From FW021-bin31 sp964558275 (GTDB taxonomy: Bacteria > Bacteroidota > Bacteroidia > Chitinophagales > Chitinophagaceae): a stretch of DNA of 11,770 nt. The notes beneath the pieces were generated by a model. That model ran no database searches. It was given only the letters and a program-made list of their open reading frames with translations, and was not told where the DNA came from. Positions 1-8,112 of the stretch are shown piece after piece; position 1 is the first letter of the stretch; each line of letters starts with the position of its first letter. Location: contig CAZLDH010000093.1 of the NCBI GenBank assembly GCA_964558275.1, positions 1-11,770 of the forward strand, given 5' to 3'. The position numbers and the translations under genes were made by a program.

Positions 1-2674
1 TATTTAGCTTTTTTACTCCCTGGATACCATTGATAAAAATATCTAACATGAAATAATGATAAGAAAAAGTATTACAAAAAGACCACGTAAATTTAGGAAA
101 AGAACTCCCTAATGACACACGATCTTCTCCATTTACAGTTCCGTCCCCGTTGACATCTTTATATTTCAAGTCTCCCGGCTCCACATTGTCTGTTGTTGTA
201 GAGAAATCATCATCTTCCTGCCAAACACCTTCTACTTTATAACCATAAAAAGAATACATGGTTTTACCCGGTTCGATAAGGAAAATCTGATTGGTTTGTC
301 CGGCTCCCCCTGTAATAATATTAGAAATCTCTCCCAGATTTAAGACTTCATTCTTCATCGTTGAAAGCACAATAGAGCTACTCCATTTAAATCGCTGATT
401 AATATTTTTTGTCTTTAAAGAAAGTTCCCAACCAGTATTTCGAACACTACCAACGTTAGAGAGTTTGGAAGTAAAACCTGTTGAAGTAGGTACCGGCAAA
501 GCCAGTATCATGTCAAAAGTCTTTTTATTATAATAATCAATGGATCCGGAAATTCTTTCATTGAAAAAGCCGAAGTCCAAACCGATATCGGTTTGTGTTG
601 TTGTTTCCCATTTCAAATTTGGATTAGACAAACGAGCAGGAACAGTTGTAGATATCGGCTTATCATCTAAGATTGCCTTAGGACCAGACCTAAAAGTAGT
701 TAAGGCGGCATAATTCCCTATAGCCTGATTGCCGCTTTGCCCCCAACTTACCCTCAATTTCAAATTGCTAATACTCCGGACATTTTTCATAAAATCTTCT
801 TCATTGATTTTCCAGCCCGCTGCAAACGAAGGAAAATAGCCAAAGCGATTATTTATTCCAAAACGGGAGGAACCATCCACTCTGAAAGACCCTGTCAGTA
901 GGTATTTGCTTTTATAGGAATAATTTACCCTGGCCAAATAAGAAAGCAAACGGTTACTCCGTTTTCCACTTCCGATTCCATACGTCCCCTGATTTCCTAA
1001 ACCAATATTAAAAGTTTGGGTAGCATCAGCCGGAAAACCACTGGCTGTCATGTTAGTATTACTAGTAATAAACCGTTGTGTAGTAGCTCCTATCACGGCA
1101 TTTAGGTGATTCTCTTCAAAGGATTTATCATAGGTAAGTGTAGCTTCAACAAGAAAGTTACTTTTTTGTCCTTGCAAAACAGTGGCAATTCCTCCTGCCG
1201 GTCTGCCATGTCTTGTGGTTCGATCTACATACACCTCCTTTTTTTGATTCAAAACATCTCCGCCTATATTTAATTTTGCAGACAATCCGGGAAGAATAGT
1301 ATATTTCCCATAAACCGTTCCATAGGTTCTATACGAATTAGATACTGCATTTTTCCCATACAGCTGAGCCACAGGATTATCCATATCTAAAAAAGGAGAT
1401 ACCTTGTATTCCCCTGCAGAATCTCTTACCGGCAAAGTTGGATCAAAATTCAATGCCCCATAAATTGCCCCTGCCTCACCATTGATTCCAAAGCCTATAG
1501 GTGCATAATCATTTTTACTATAAGTAGTATTTAAATTTAAACCGAGCTCAAGATGTTCTGTTGCCTGAAGGGTTAGATTTACTCTGGCACTATATCTTTT
1601 GAAAGAAGAGCTTTTAACGACTCCATCCTGGTCAAAATAATTCAGTGAAACATAATACTGTGCTTTTTTATTTCCTCCTGTAAAGGACAGATTATGATTT
1701 TGAACAAATGCATCTTTCCGAAATATCTCATCCTGCCAATTTGTTCCTCCATTGATAATTTCCTCAACTTCATTTTCAGACGAAGCTGCGCCCTCGGCAA
1801 TCAGATCATTTAAAACCTCTTTGTACTCTTTCGGCTTCAACAAATCAATTTTATGCGCTACATTCTGTACCCCAAAATAAGCATTATAATTCATCTTCAA
1901 CCTGCCTGCTGATCCGGACTTTGTGGTTATAATAATTACGCCATTAGCCCCTCTGGCACCATAAATTGCTGTAGCCGAAGCATCTTTTAACACTTCGATG
2001 GATTTAATATCCGCAGGATTAATGGTGCTCAGTGGATTACTAGGCGACCTTGTTCCCACATATTCATTTCCTGTTCCCGTAATCACCGGACTATTATCAA
2101 TAGGCAGACCATCTACCACATATAAAGGGCCGGTTCCTGCATTGATAGAACTGGCGCCACGCACACTCACAGAAACTCCTCCTCCCGGTTCAGAACTATT
2201 TCTTACAATCTGTACGCCGGAAACTTTTCCCTGCATCAATTGATCAGGAGACGAGGCCACTCCTTTGTTAAATTCATCCTCACTTAACGAAGTAATCGCT
2301 CCAGTTAAATCACTTTTTTTCTGTGTTCCATATCCTACAACCACTAATTCATTCAAGTTGGAAGACGCCATCTTTAATTGTACATTAATATTAGTTTGTT
2401 CTCCAACATAAATTGTTTGGCTTTCATAACCAACATAACGAAAGATGAGGCTGTCTGTTTTCTTTGCCTTTATTTTAAAAGTACCTTCCTCTGCTGTTAG
2501 TGTCTTTTTTTCACTCTGTTTATCAATAATACTTACTCCGACTAATGGTTCGCCCTGTGCCGTGACTTTACCGGAGATTATTTGCTGCCCATAAGAAGGA
2601 AAGAATAAGAGAGAGAGGATTCCTAAAATAGGTAAGGTTCGCCAGACAGAAAACAAGGTATTTTTCAGGCTCAT
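1..2674 (-). CDS. SusC/RagA-family TonB-dependent outer-membrane receptor (C-terminus beyond left edge)
   Basis: This is the outer-membrane channel half of a SusC/SusD pair, which imports oligosaccharides or other large nutrients using TonB energy. It is read leftward from an ATG at 2674; the frame stays open to base 1, giving about 891 codons, and SusC proteins usually run to about 1000 or more, so roughly the last 100 residues are missing. A signal peptide ends near residue 29 (FFPSYG/QQ). A carboxypeptidase-D-like domain follows (about 30-105), then the TonB-box region (ELVVVGYGTQ, 109-118) and the plug domain, with SusC hallmarks RNSSEPGGG (158-166), SVRGASSIN (170-178), YVVDGLPID (185-193) and YGARGANGVI (238-247). 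The rest reads as beta-barrel. There is no N-terminal STN domain, which argues against anti-sigma-factor control and fits regulation by the divergent hybrid regulator. The ligand cannot be inferred. A SusD gene would be expected next, to the left. Confidence 0.95.
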   Translation of the reverse strand, partial: MSLKNTLFSVWRTLPILGILSLLFFPSYGQQIISGKVTAQGEPLVGVSIIDKQSEKKTLTAEEGTFKIKAKKTDSLIFRYVGYESQTIYVGEQTNINVQLKMASSNLNELVVVGYGTQKKSDLTGAITSLSEDEFNKGVASSPDQLMQGKVSGVQIVRNSSEPGGGVSVSVRGASSINAGTGPLYVVDGLPIDNSPVITGTGNEYVGTRSPSNPLSTINPADIKSIEVLKDASATAIYGARGANGVIIITTKSGSAGRLKMNYNAYFGVQNVAHKIDLLKPKEYKEVLNDLIAEGAASSENEVEEIINGGTNWQDEIFRKDAFVQNHNLSFTGGNKKAQYYVSLNYFDQDGVVKSSSFKRYSARVNLTLQATEHLELGLNLNTTYSKNDYAPIGFGINGEAGAIYGALNFDPTLPVRDSAGEYKVSPFLDMDNPVAQLYGKNAVSNSYRTYGTVYGKYTILPGLSAKLNIGGDVLNQKKEVYVDRTTRHGRPAGGIATVLQGQKSNFLVEATLTYDKSFEENHLNAVIGATTQRFITSNTNMTASGFPADATQTFNIGLGNQGTYGIGSGKRSNRLLSYLARVNYSYKSKYLLTGSFRVDGSSRFGINNRFGYFPSFAAGWKINEEDFMKNVRSISNLKLRVSWGQSGNQAIGNYAALTTFRSGPKAILDDKPISTTVPARLSNPNLKWETTTQTDIGLDFGFFNERISGSIDYYNKKTFDMILALPVPTSTGFTSKLSNVGSVRNTGWELSLKTKNINQRFKWSSSIVLSTMKNEVLNLGEISNIITGGAGQTNQIFLIEPGKTMYSFYGYKVEGVWQEDDDFSTTTDNVEPGDLKYKDVNGDGTVNGEDRVSLGSSFPKFTWSFCNTFSYHYFMLDIFINGIQGVKKLN

Positions 2675-2717
2675 AACAATTAATTTTAACCATTAAGTAT
2701 GTTGTAGAGCAAGAATA

Positions 2718-2725
2718 CAAAGCAA
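2718..2725 (-). promoter_or_regulatory. Possible -7 element of the susC-like gene
   Basis: On the minus strand 2725-2718 reads TTGCTTTG, matching the Bacteroidota -7 consensus TAnnTTTG at five of its six defined bases. It would start transcription near 2711 and leave a 5' leader of about 37 bases. No good -33 TTTG lies at the right distance, as expected for a promoter that needs an activator bound at the upstream repeats. The evidence is a short motif only. Confidence 0.3.
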
Positions 2726-2737
2726 TTATTCTATCTC

Positions 2738-2773
2738 ATATCATTTTTGTAGCAAAAAATATAACTTTTGTAG
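2738..2773. promoter_or_regulatory. Tandem direct-repeat operator candidate for the AraC-type output of the HTCS
   Basis: ATATCATTTTTGTAG (2738-2752) and ATATAACTTTTGTAG (2759-2773) agree at 13 of 15 bases and start exactly 21 bp apart, two turns of B-form DNA, so both copies face the same side of the helix. AraC-family DNA-binding domains commonly bind such phased direct repeats. If the leftward susC promoter starts near 2711, the repeats cover about -28 to -63, a normal position for an activator contacting RNA polymerase. The repeat pair is seen directly; binding by the neighbouring HTCS is inference. Confidence 0.55.
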
Positions 2774-2892
2774 ACCTGGCATTTCTACACAGTAATCGAA
2801 GCTGAGAATATGATTATTATACACAATCCTGTAAATTTTGTCTTTTAAATTCTACTGTTATTCACAGTTTCTATATATTGAGCAGGAAACCC

Positions 2893-5800
2893 ATGCGCGT
2901 GCCAATGAAAGTCAATCAGATTGTTATATTCCTTTTTTTTATATTTCTCTCTCCTTTTGTACATGCCCAGCAAATTCTTTTTAGAAATTATACCGTAGCT
3001 GACGGCTTATGTGCCAATACAGTATGGACCATTTCTCAAGATAACAAGGGATACCTTTGGTTTGGTACCAAAAATGGATTAAACCGTTTTGACGGGTATC
3101 AGTTTAAGACCTATCGTTTTAATAAAGAGAAGCCAAAGTCCTTAGGGAATAACTGGGTAAAGACCATTTTCAATTATAATGCTGACAGCTGTTGGATTGG
3201 TACAGAAAAAGGAATTTACATCCTGGACTTGCCACACGAACAATTCCATTTTTTTAAGAAGATTGGGAAACGAACCATTTTTGACATTAAAAGGGACTCC
3301 TCCGGTAAAATATGGATTGCTACCAATGACGGAGTATTCAGCTATTTCCCTAAAACCCAAAAAATACATCATTTTTTGCATCACAAAGGCAATCCCAACT
3401 CCTTATCCATGGATTATGTAAAACGTCTGGCAATAGATTCATCCGGACAGATTTGGATGGGCACAGCATGGAAAGGAATTGATGTGTATAATCCGAAAGA
3501 ACAAACCTTCATCCATTATAAAGCCACAGGAAAAGAGGGAAGCTTGTCCAGTAATTTCATTACAGATTTATATAAAGATAAACAAGGAAATATATGGGTA
3601 GGAACTGAAAAAGGAGGACTCAATCTCTGGAATCCGCATACACAGACTTTTAAAGTTTACAAACATACGAACACCAATTCTATTAGTGATAACATTATTC
3701 GCGATATCTATCAACCGCATGCCGATAAATTATATATTGGGACAGAGGGAGGTTTGGATATCTTAGACCTTCACAGCGGAAAGTTTACAAATTATCATTA
3801 TCAGGCCAATGATCCGCATAGTTTAAGTGATAATGCAGTATATGATATTTTTCAGGATCATTCAGGCGGAATATGGATAGGAACTTATTTCGGAGGGGTC
3901 AATTATTTTCATCCCCGACATACGACCTTTGAGCTCTACTATCCCACAGGGAGCGAAAAATCTCTTTCCGGGAAAGCGGTTAGCGCCATGCTGCAGGCAG
4001 ATTCCACCCACATCTGGGTAGGAACAGAAGATGGCGGATTAAATTATTTTAACACCCGTACGAAAACTTTTCAGCACTACCCTTTTAAGGCCAAACAAGA
4101 AAGCTTGTCTTATCATAACATACACACACTCATCAAAGACAGAAAAGGGAATTTATGGATTGGAACTTTCACTGGCGGAATTAATGTGTATCACCCGGAA
4201 ACCGGCAAGGTCAAAGTATTCAAGTTCGGAAAAGAAATGGGTGATTCCAGTAATACCAACATGATATATGCCCTACACCAGGATCAACAAGGAATCATTT
4301 GGATAGGTACCGTTGGTGGCTTATTTAAATACCTGCCGGAGAAAAAAAAGTTCATTAAAGTAAACAAACTCTTACTCGGTCAAATCTGGGTTTATGATAT
4401 TTATGAAGATCACAACGGCCACCTATGGGTAGGCAGTTATAACCAGGGACTTTATGAAAAAGATCCCAAAAACAATCGCTGGCATCACTATAAAATAGCA
4501 CGGGCTTCAGATTCATCTCATTCTGAAAAGATCATTAGCATTCAGGAAGGAAATAAGCATAAATTATGGTTGGGGACGGATGAAGGCGGACTCTACCTTT
4601 TCAATACAAAAACAAAAAAATCAACGTCTTTTAAAAATAAATATGGATTAAATGCGGATATCGTATATGGTATTCTTAAAGATAAAGAAGGTCATCTTTG
4701 GTTATCTACCAACAATGGGATATTTGATTTTAACCCTGAAGACACTACAAGCATACATTACACCCAATGGGATCATCTTCAGGGAAAGCAATTCAATTAC
4801 AAATCTTACCTAAAAACCAGAGACGGAAAACTTTATTTTGGCGGAATAAAAGGGCTCAATGCTTTTTATCCTGACAGTATTCATCATTATAAAACAAAGC
4901 CCCATATCATTTTTACTAATTTTCAATTATTTAATCAGGATATCCCAACCAATACAAAGAAAAGTCCGCTAACAAGGACTATCTCTTACACCAACAAACT
5001 GACCCTTTCTCATAAACAGTCTATGTTTAGTATTGAATATGCGGCATTAGATTATATAGCCCCTAATAAAACACAATATGCCTACAAAATGAAGGGTTAT
5101 GATCCGGTGTGGAACAAGGTAAACGGACAAAGAAAAGCCACTTATACCAACCTGCCGGCCGGAGATTATACCTTTCAGGTAAAAGCTACCGATCTTGACG
5201 GAAATTGGAGTCCTCCATCAGAGATAGCCATTACTATTCGTCCTCCCTTCTATAGAACTACAGCTGCTTATATTTTCTATGTGCTTATCTTCCTCAGCAT
5301 CATCTATTGGCTAAGAAGAATGGAAATAAAAAAGATAGAGAGAAAAAACAAGATTAAATTAGAGCGGGCACAGGTAAAAAAAGAACATGCCTTTTACAAA
5401 CAAAAAATTGATTTTTTCACATCTATGGCGCATGAAATTCGAACGCCTTTATCTTTAATCATCGCTCCCTTGGAAAAACTCATCCAGTCTAATCATTGGA
5501 GACCAAAAAGCAAGGAACAATTGACTATTATGGAAGACAATGCCAATCGTTTACTCATGCTTACCAACCAATTGCTAGATTTTCGAAAGATGGAAAGTGA
5601 TGTTTATGAAATTCAACAAGAAAAAATAGAAATTGTCTCTTTAGTTCAGCAGATATTCTCTCGCTTTTCTTCTATTTCCTACAAAAAAGGAATAAAATAC
5701 TCCATTTCGTCCCATCTAAAAAGTCAGGAAATAGAGGCCGATCCGGAAGCCCTCACTAAGATTCTTAGCAATTTATTAATTAATGCTTTTAAATTTACCC

Positions 5801-6924
5801 GATCCAGAGTTGAAGTTCGTATCAATAAGCCTTACACACATAAAGAGAAACATTATTTTTCTATCAGTATTGAGGATGATGGTATCGGTATTCCCAAAAA
5901 GGAGATTTCAGAAGTATTTAAAAAATTCTATCAGGTTTCTTCCGGCGCTCATGAATATCACAACCTTGGCGGAAATGGCATCGGCCTTGCACTGGCAAAA
6001 AGTTTAACCGAAAAGCACGAGGGATCCCTATCCATTGAAAGCGAAGAAAATATTAAAACAATATTTACGGTTCACCTGCCTTTTACTCCTGCAAAAGAGA
6101 AACCATCTTCTACTATACTATCAAAAGAAGAAACAGCAGAAGAAACGGACAAACAATACGCAATGATTGTAGAAGACGATGTTTCCTTATTAGATTTCAT
6201 TTCTAAAAATATGGAAGACGAAGGATTCGCTGTTATTAAGGCAAAAAATGGGAAAGATGCCTTGCAACAGTTAGAAAGGGAAGATATAAAAATTATAATT
6301 TCTGATGTAATGATGCCGGAGATGGATGGGCTTGCGCTCTGTCAACGGATTAAAGAGAATACAAATTATAGCCATATTCCTGTCATATTATTAACCGCCC
6401 GAACAAATATGGAAGTTGAAATAGAAGGAATCGAAAATGGAGCAGACGCCTACATTACCAAACCCTTTAAATGGAAACACGTAATGGCTGTTGTCAACAA
6501 TCTACTCACTTCTCGCGAACAACTCAAACAGAAATTTTCTCAATATCCATTTGAAGATCCGGGTAGTCTGGTGACCAATACCGGTGATAAAAAATTTATC
6601 AATCAAGTTACGGAACTCATCATGGCACACTTGGACGATCCACAATTCTCTGTAACTGAACTGAGTAATGAATTAGCAATGAGCCGATCTAACCTGCATA
6701 AAAAACTCAAAGCCATTAGCGGTCATGTCCCCAATAAATTTATCCGGCTCATCCGTCTGAAACATGCAGCAAAATTACTATTACAAAAGGAATATTCTAT
6801 TGCAGAAATAGGTTACATGACCGGATTTAACTCTCCTTCTTATTTCTCTAAATGCTTTAATCTTCAATTTAAACTAAGCCCGAAAGAATTTATCAAAAAA
6901 GAAATTCAAAAATCAAACCCTTAA
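2893..6924 (+). CDS. Hybrid two-component system (HTCS) sensor-regulator, one-protein PUL-type activator
   Basis: Senses a ligand in the periplasm and controls nearby transport genes from the inner membrane. Order of parts, by residue: signal peptide (1-27, ending FVHAQQ); about 14 Reg_prop blades with the pattern G-x-[IL]-W-[IV]-G-T (about 53-655), enough for two seven-bladed propellers; Y_Y_Y domain (about 705-783); one membrane helix (790-807); histidine kinase with phospho-acceptor His847 in SMAHEIRTPLS; ATPase domain with N-box Asn964, DDGIGIP at 996 and GGNGIGLALAK near 1026; receiver (1089-1206) with phospho-acceptor Asp1138 in SDVMMPEMDG and the conserved Lys in ITKPF; two-helix AraC-type DNA-binding domain (about 1239-1336). 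All catalytic residues are present. Start choice: ATG 2893 follows AGGAAA at 2884; ATG 2905 gives an equally good signal peptide, and an upstream TTG at 2878 is less likely. It is divergent from susC, which is its likely target. The sensed sugar is unknown. Confidence 0.95.
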   Translation: MRVPMKVNQIVIFLFFIFLSPFVHAQQILFRNYTVADGLCANTVWTISQDNKGYLWFGTKNGLNRFDGYQFKTYRFNKEKPKSLGNNWVKTIFNYNADSCWIGTEKGIYILDLPHEQFHFFKKIGKRTIFDIKRDSSGKIWIATNDGVFSYFPKTQKIHHFLHHKGNPNSLSMDYVKRLAIDSSGQIWMGTAWKGIDVYNPKEQTFIHYKATGKEGSLSSNFITDLYKDKQGNIWVGTEKGGLNLWNPHTQTFKVYKHTNTNSISDNIIRDIYQPHADKLYIGTEGGLDILDLHSGKFTNYHYQANDPHSLSDNAVYDIFQDHSGGIWIGTYFGGVNYFHPRHTTFELYYPTGSEKSLSGKAVSAMLQADSTHIWVGTEDGGLNYFNTRTKTFQHYPFKAKQESLSYHNIHTLIKDRKGNLWIGTFTGGINVYHPETGKVKVFKFGKEMGDSSNTNMIYALHQDQQGIIWIGTVGGLFKYLPEKKKFIKVNKLLLGQIWVYDIYEDHNGHLWVGSYNQGLYEKDPKNNRWHHYKIARASDSSHSEKIISIQEGNKHKLWLGTDEGGLYLFNTKTKKSTSFKNKYGLNADIVYGILKDKEGHLWLSTNNGIFDFNPEDTTSIHYTQWDHLQGKQFNYKSYLKTRDGKLYFGGIKGLNAFYPDSIHHYKTKPHIIFTNFQLFNQDIPTNTKKSPLTRTISYTNKLTLSHKQSMFSIEYAALDYIAPNKTQYAYKMKGYDPVWNKVNGQRKATYTNLPAGDYTFQVKATDLDGNWSPPSEIAITIRPPFYRTTAAYIFYVLIFLSIIYWLRRMEIKKIERKNKIKLERAQVKKEHAFYKQKIDFFTSMAHEIRTPLSLIIAPLEKLIQSNHWRPKSKEQLTIMEDNANRLLMLTNQLLDFRKMESDVYEIQQEKIEIVSLVQQIFSRFSSISYKKGIKYSISSHLKSQEIEADPEALTKILSNLLINAFKFTRSRVEVRINKPYTHKEKHYFSISIEDDGIGIPKKEISEVFKKFYQVSSGAHEYHNLGGNGIGLALAKSLTEKHEGSLSIESEENIKTIFTVHLPFTPAKEKPSSTILSKEETAEETDKQYAMIVEDDVSLLDFISKNMEDEGFAVIKAKNGKDALQQLEREDIKIIISDVMMPEMDGLALCQRIKENTNYSHIPVILLTARTNMEVEIEGIENGADAYITKPFKWKHVMAVVNNLLTSREQLKQKFSQYPFEDPGSLVTNTGDKKFINQVTELIMAHLDDPQFSVTELSNELAMSRSNLHKKLKAISGHVPNKFIRLIRLKHAAKLLLQKEYSIAEIGYMTGFNSPSYFSKCFNLQFKLSPKEFIKKEIQKSNP

Positions 6925-8069
6925 TTTTCTTTTTTCACACCAAATTTATAAATGGTTGTAGAGTGATACTTCTCCCCCGGCTTTAAAGTAGTAGAAGGGA
7001 ATTTAGGTTGATTAGGAGAATCCGGAAAATGCTCCGTTTCTAATACAATAGCAGAATGTTTTGGATAAGCAATGCCGCCTTTCCCCTTAAAAGCACCTTC
7101 CAAGAAATTTCCCGAATAAAACTGTACTCCGGGCTCTGTTGTATAAACCTTTAAAATTCTTCCTGATTTAGGATCATAAACACTCACCGCAGGATTACTC
7201 AAATTATGAGGTTTATTTAACACCCAACAAAAATCATATCCTCCATTTGCCAACTGCATCTGTTTTACCGTATCATTTAGATGTAAACCTATTTTTGTTG
7301 GCTTCGTAAAATCAAAAGGCGTACCGGCAACCGGCCTATACTCTCCCGTAGGAATTAACGTAGAATCAACAGGCAAGAAATGATCTGCATCAATCTTAAG
7401 AACATAGTCATTGATGGAATCCTTTCCTTCTCGAAGATTAAAATAAGAATGATTCGTCAAATTAATAACCGTTGGTTTATCTGTGGTTGCATTATATTCA
7501 ATTTGAAGTTCATTTTGATTATTTAGCGTATAAGTCACATTAACATCCAAATTCCCGGGATAGCCTTCTTCTCCATCAGGACTTAAATAGTGTAATTTCA
7601 AACCTTCTGAACTATCTTTATTAAAGGGGGTTACATCCCAGATTCTTTTATCAAAACCTTTTTTTCCACCATGCAATGAATTTGGACCATCATTGATAGG
7701 TACATGATAAGTAGAATCATTAAGCGTAAAAGTACCTTTAGCAATGCGATTCCCAAATCGTCCTATTAATGCACCAAAATAAGGAGAATATTTTTGATAT
7801 TTTTCAATATTATTGAATCCCAGCACAACATCACCCATTTCCCCATTCTTGTCCGGAACTTTTACAGATTGAATAATCCCGCCATAATTCAAGATTGTCA
7901 CCTCCATCCCATTGTTATTCTTAAGTACATAAGCATAAACAGAATCCCCTTCTGCTGTAACACCAAAATTACTTTTTTGCACTTCCGAATTTGAGGTATT
8001 TTTATTTTTACAAGAAGTAAAGCAGACAAAAATAGAGATGACGATTAAAAGGGATGAATATCTTTTCAT
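6921..8069 (-). CDS. galM: Galactose mutarotase / aldose 1-epimerase, predicted lipoprotein
   Basis: Interconverts alpha and beta anomers of aldohexoses such as galactose or glucose. The 382-residue protein starts at ATG 8069 with a lipoprotein signal peptide (MKRY, hydrophobic stretch, lipobox FTSC with Cys20), so it should sit in a membrane facing the periplasm or outside, unlike cytoplasmic GalM. An in-frame ATG at 8096 would bury the signal peptide. Family motifs: GRFGNRI (103-109), SLHGG with His133, NLTNHSYFNL with catalytic His207, GGYDFCW with Asp279, TEPGVQFY (311-318), and LETEHFPDSPNQP with the catalytic base Glu344. The residue after Asp279 is Phe where many GalM proteins have His, and ETE replaces the common ETQ. 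The gene lies 43 bp after the DUF3298-like gene on the same strand with no promoter seen between, so co-transcription is likely. Its stop codon overlaps that of the HTCS gene. Confidence 0.93.
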   Translation of the reverse strand: MKRYSSLLIVISIFVCFTSCKNKNTSNSEVQKSNFGVTAEGDSVYAYVLKNNNGMEVTILNYGGIIQSVKVPDKNGEMGDVVLGFNNIEKYQKYSPYFGALIGRFGNRIAKGTFTLNDSTYHVPINDGPNSLHGGKKGFDKRIWDVTPFNKDSSEGLKLHYLSPDGEEGYPGNLDVNVTYTLNNQNELQIEYNATTDKPTVINLTNHSYFNLREGKDSINDYVLKIDADHFLPVDSTLIPTGEYRPVAGTPFDFTKPTKIGLHLNDTVKQMQLANGGYDFCWVLNKPHNLSNPAVSVYDPKSGRILKVYTTEPGVQFYSGNFLEGAFKGKGGIAYPKHSAIVLETEHFPDSPNQPKFPSTTLKPGEKYHSTTIYKFGVKKEN

Positions 8070-8112
8070 AAGTAGTATTTTTTTATAATTTGCCAAGGTA
8101 TAAAAAATGTAA

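Larger units (their letters stand above)
2675..2892. other. Divergent regulatory region between susC-like gene and HTCS regulator
   Basis: This 218-bp AT-rich gap separates two genes read away from each other, so it must hold both promoters. It contains two 15-bp direct repeats (2738-2752 and 2759-2773), an overlapping inverted repeat (2769-2774 with 2784-2789) and a near-consensus -7 element for the susC side (2725-2718, leftward). No convincing promoter was found for the rightward regulator gene. The best candidate is AAATTTTG at 2833-2840, one base off consensus and without a clear -33 partner. No open reading frame of note lies here. Confidence 0.7.

Noticed and set aside
1998..2243. Rightward 81-codon open frame inside the susC-like gene
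   Set aside because: It lies fully opposite the plug-domain coding sequence, where the minus frame shows clear SusC motifs; it is a shadow frame without family resemblance.
3049..4860. Repeated W-[IV]-G-T motifs suggesting a DNA-level tandem repeat
   Set aside because: The repetition is at protein level (Reg_prop propeller blades); the nucleotide copies are strongly diverged and irregularly spaced.
5783..6007. Rightward 74-codon open frame within the kinase domain of the HTCS
   Set aside because: It is in another frame across the ATPase domain, whose N, G1 and G2 boxes are intact in the main frame.
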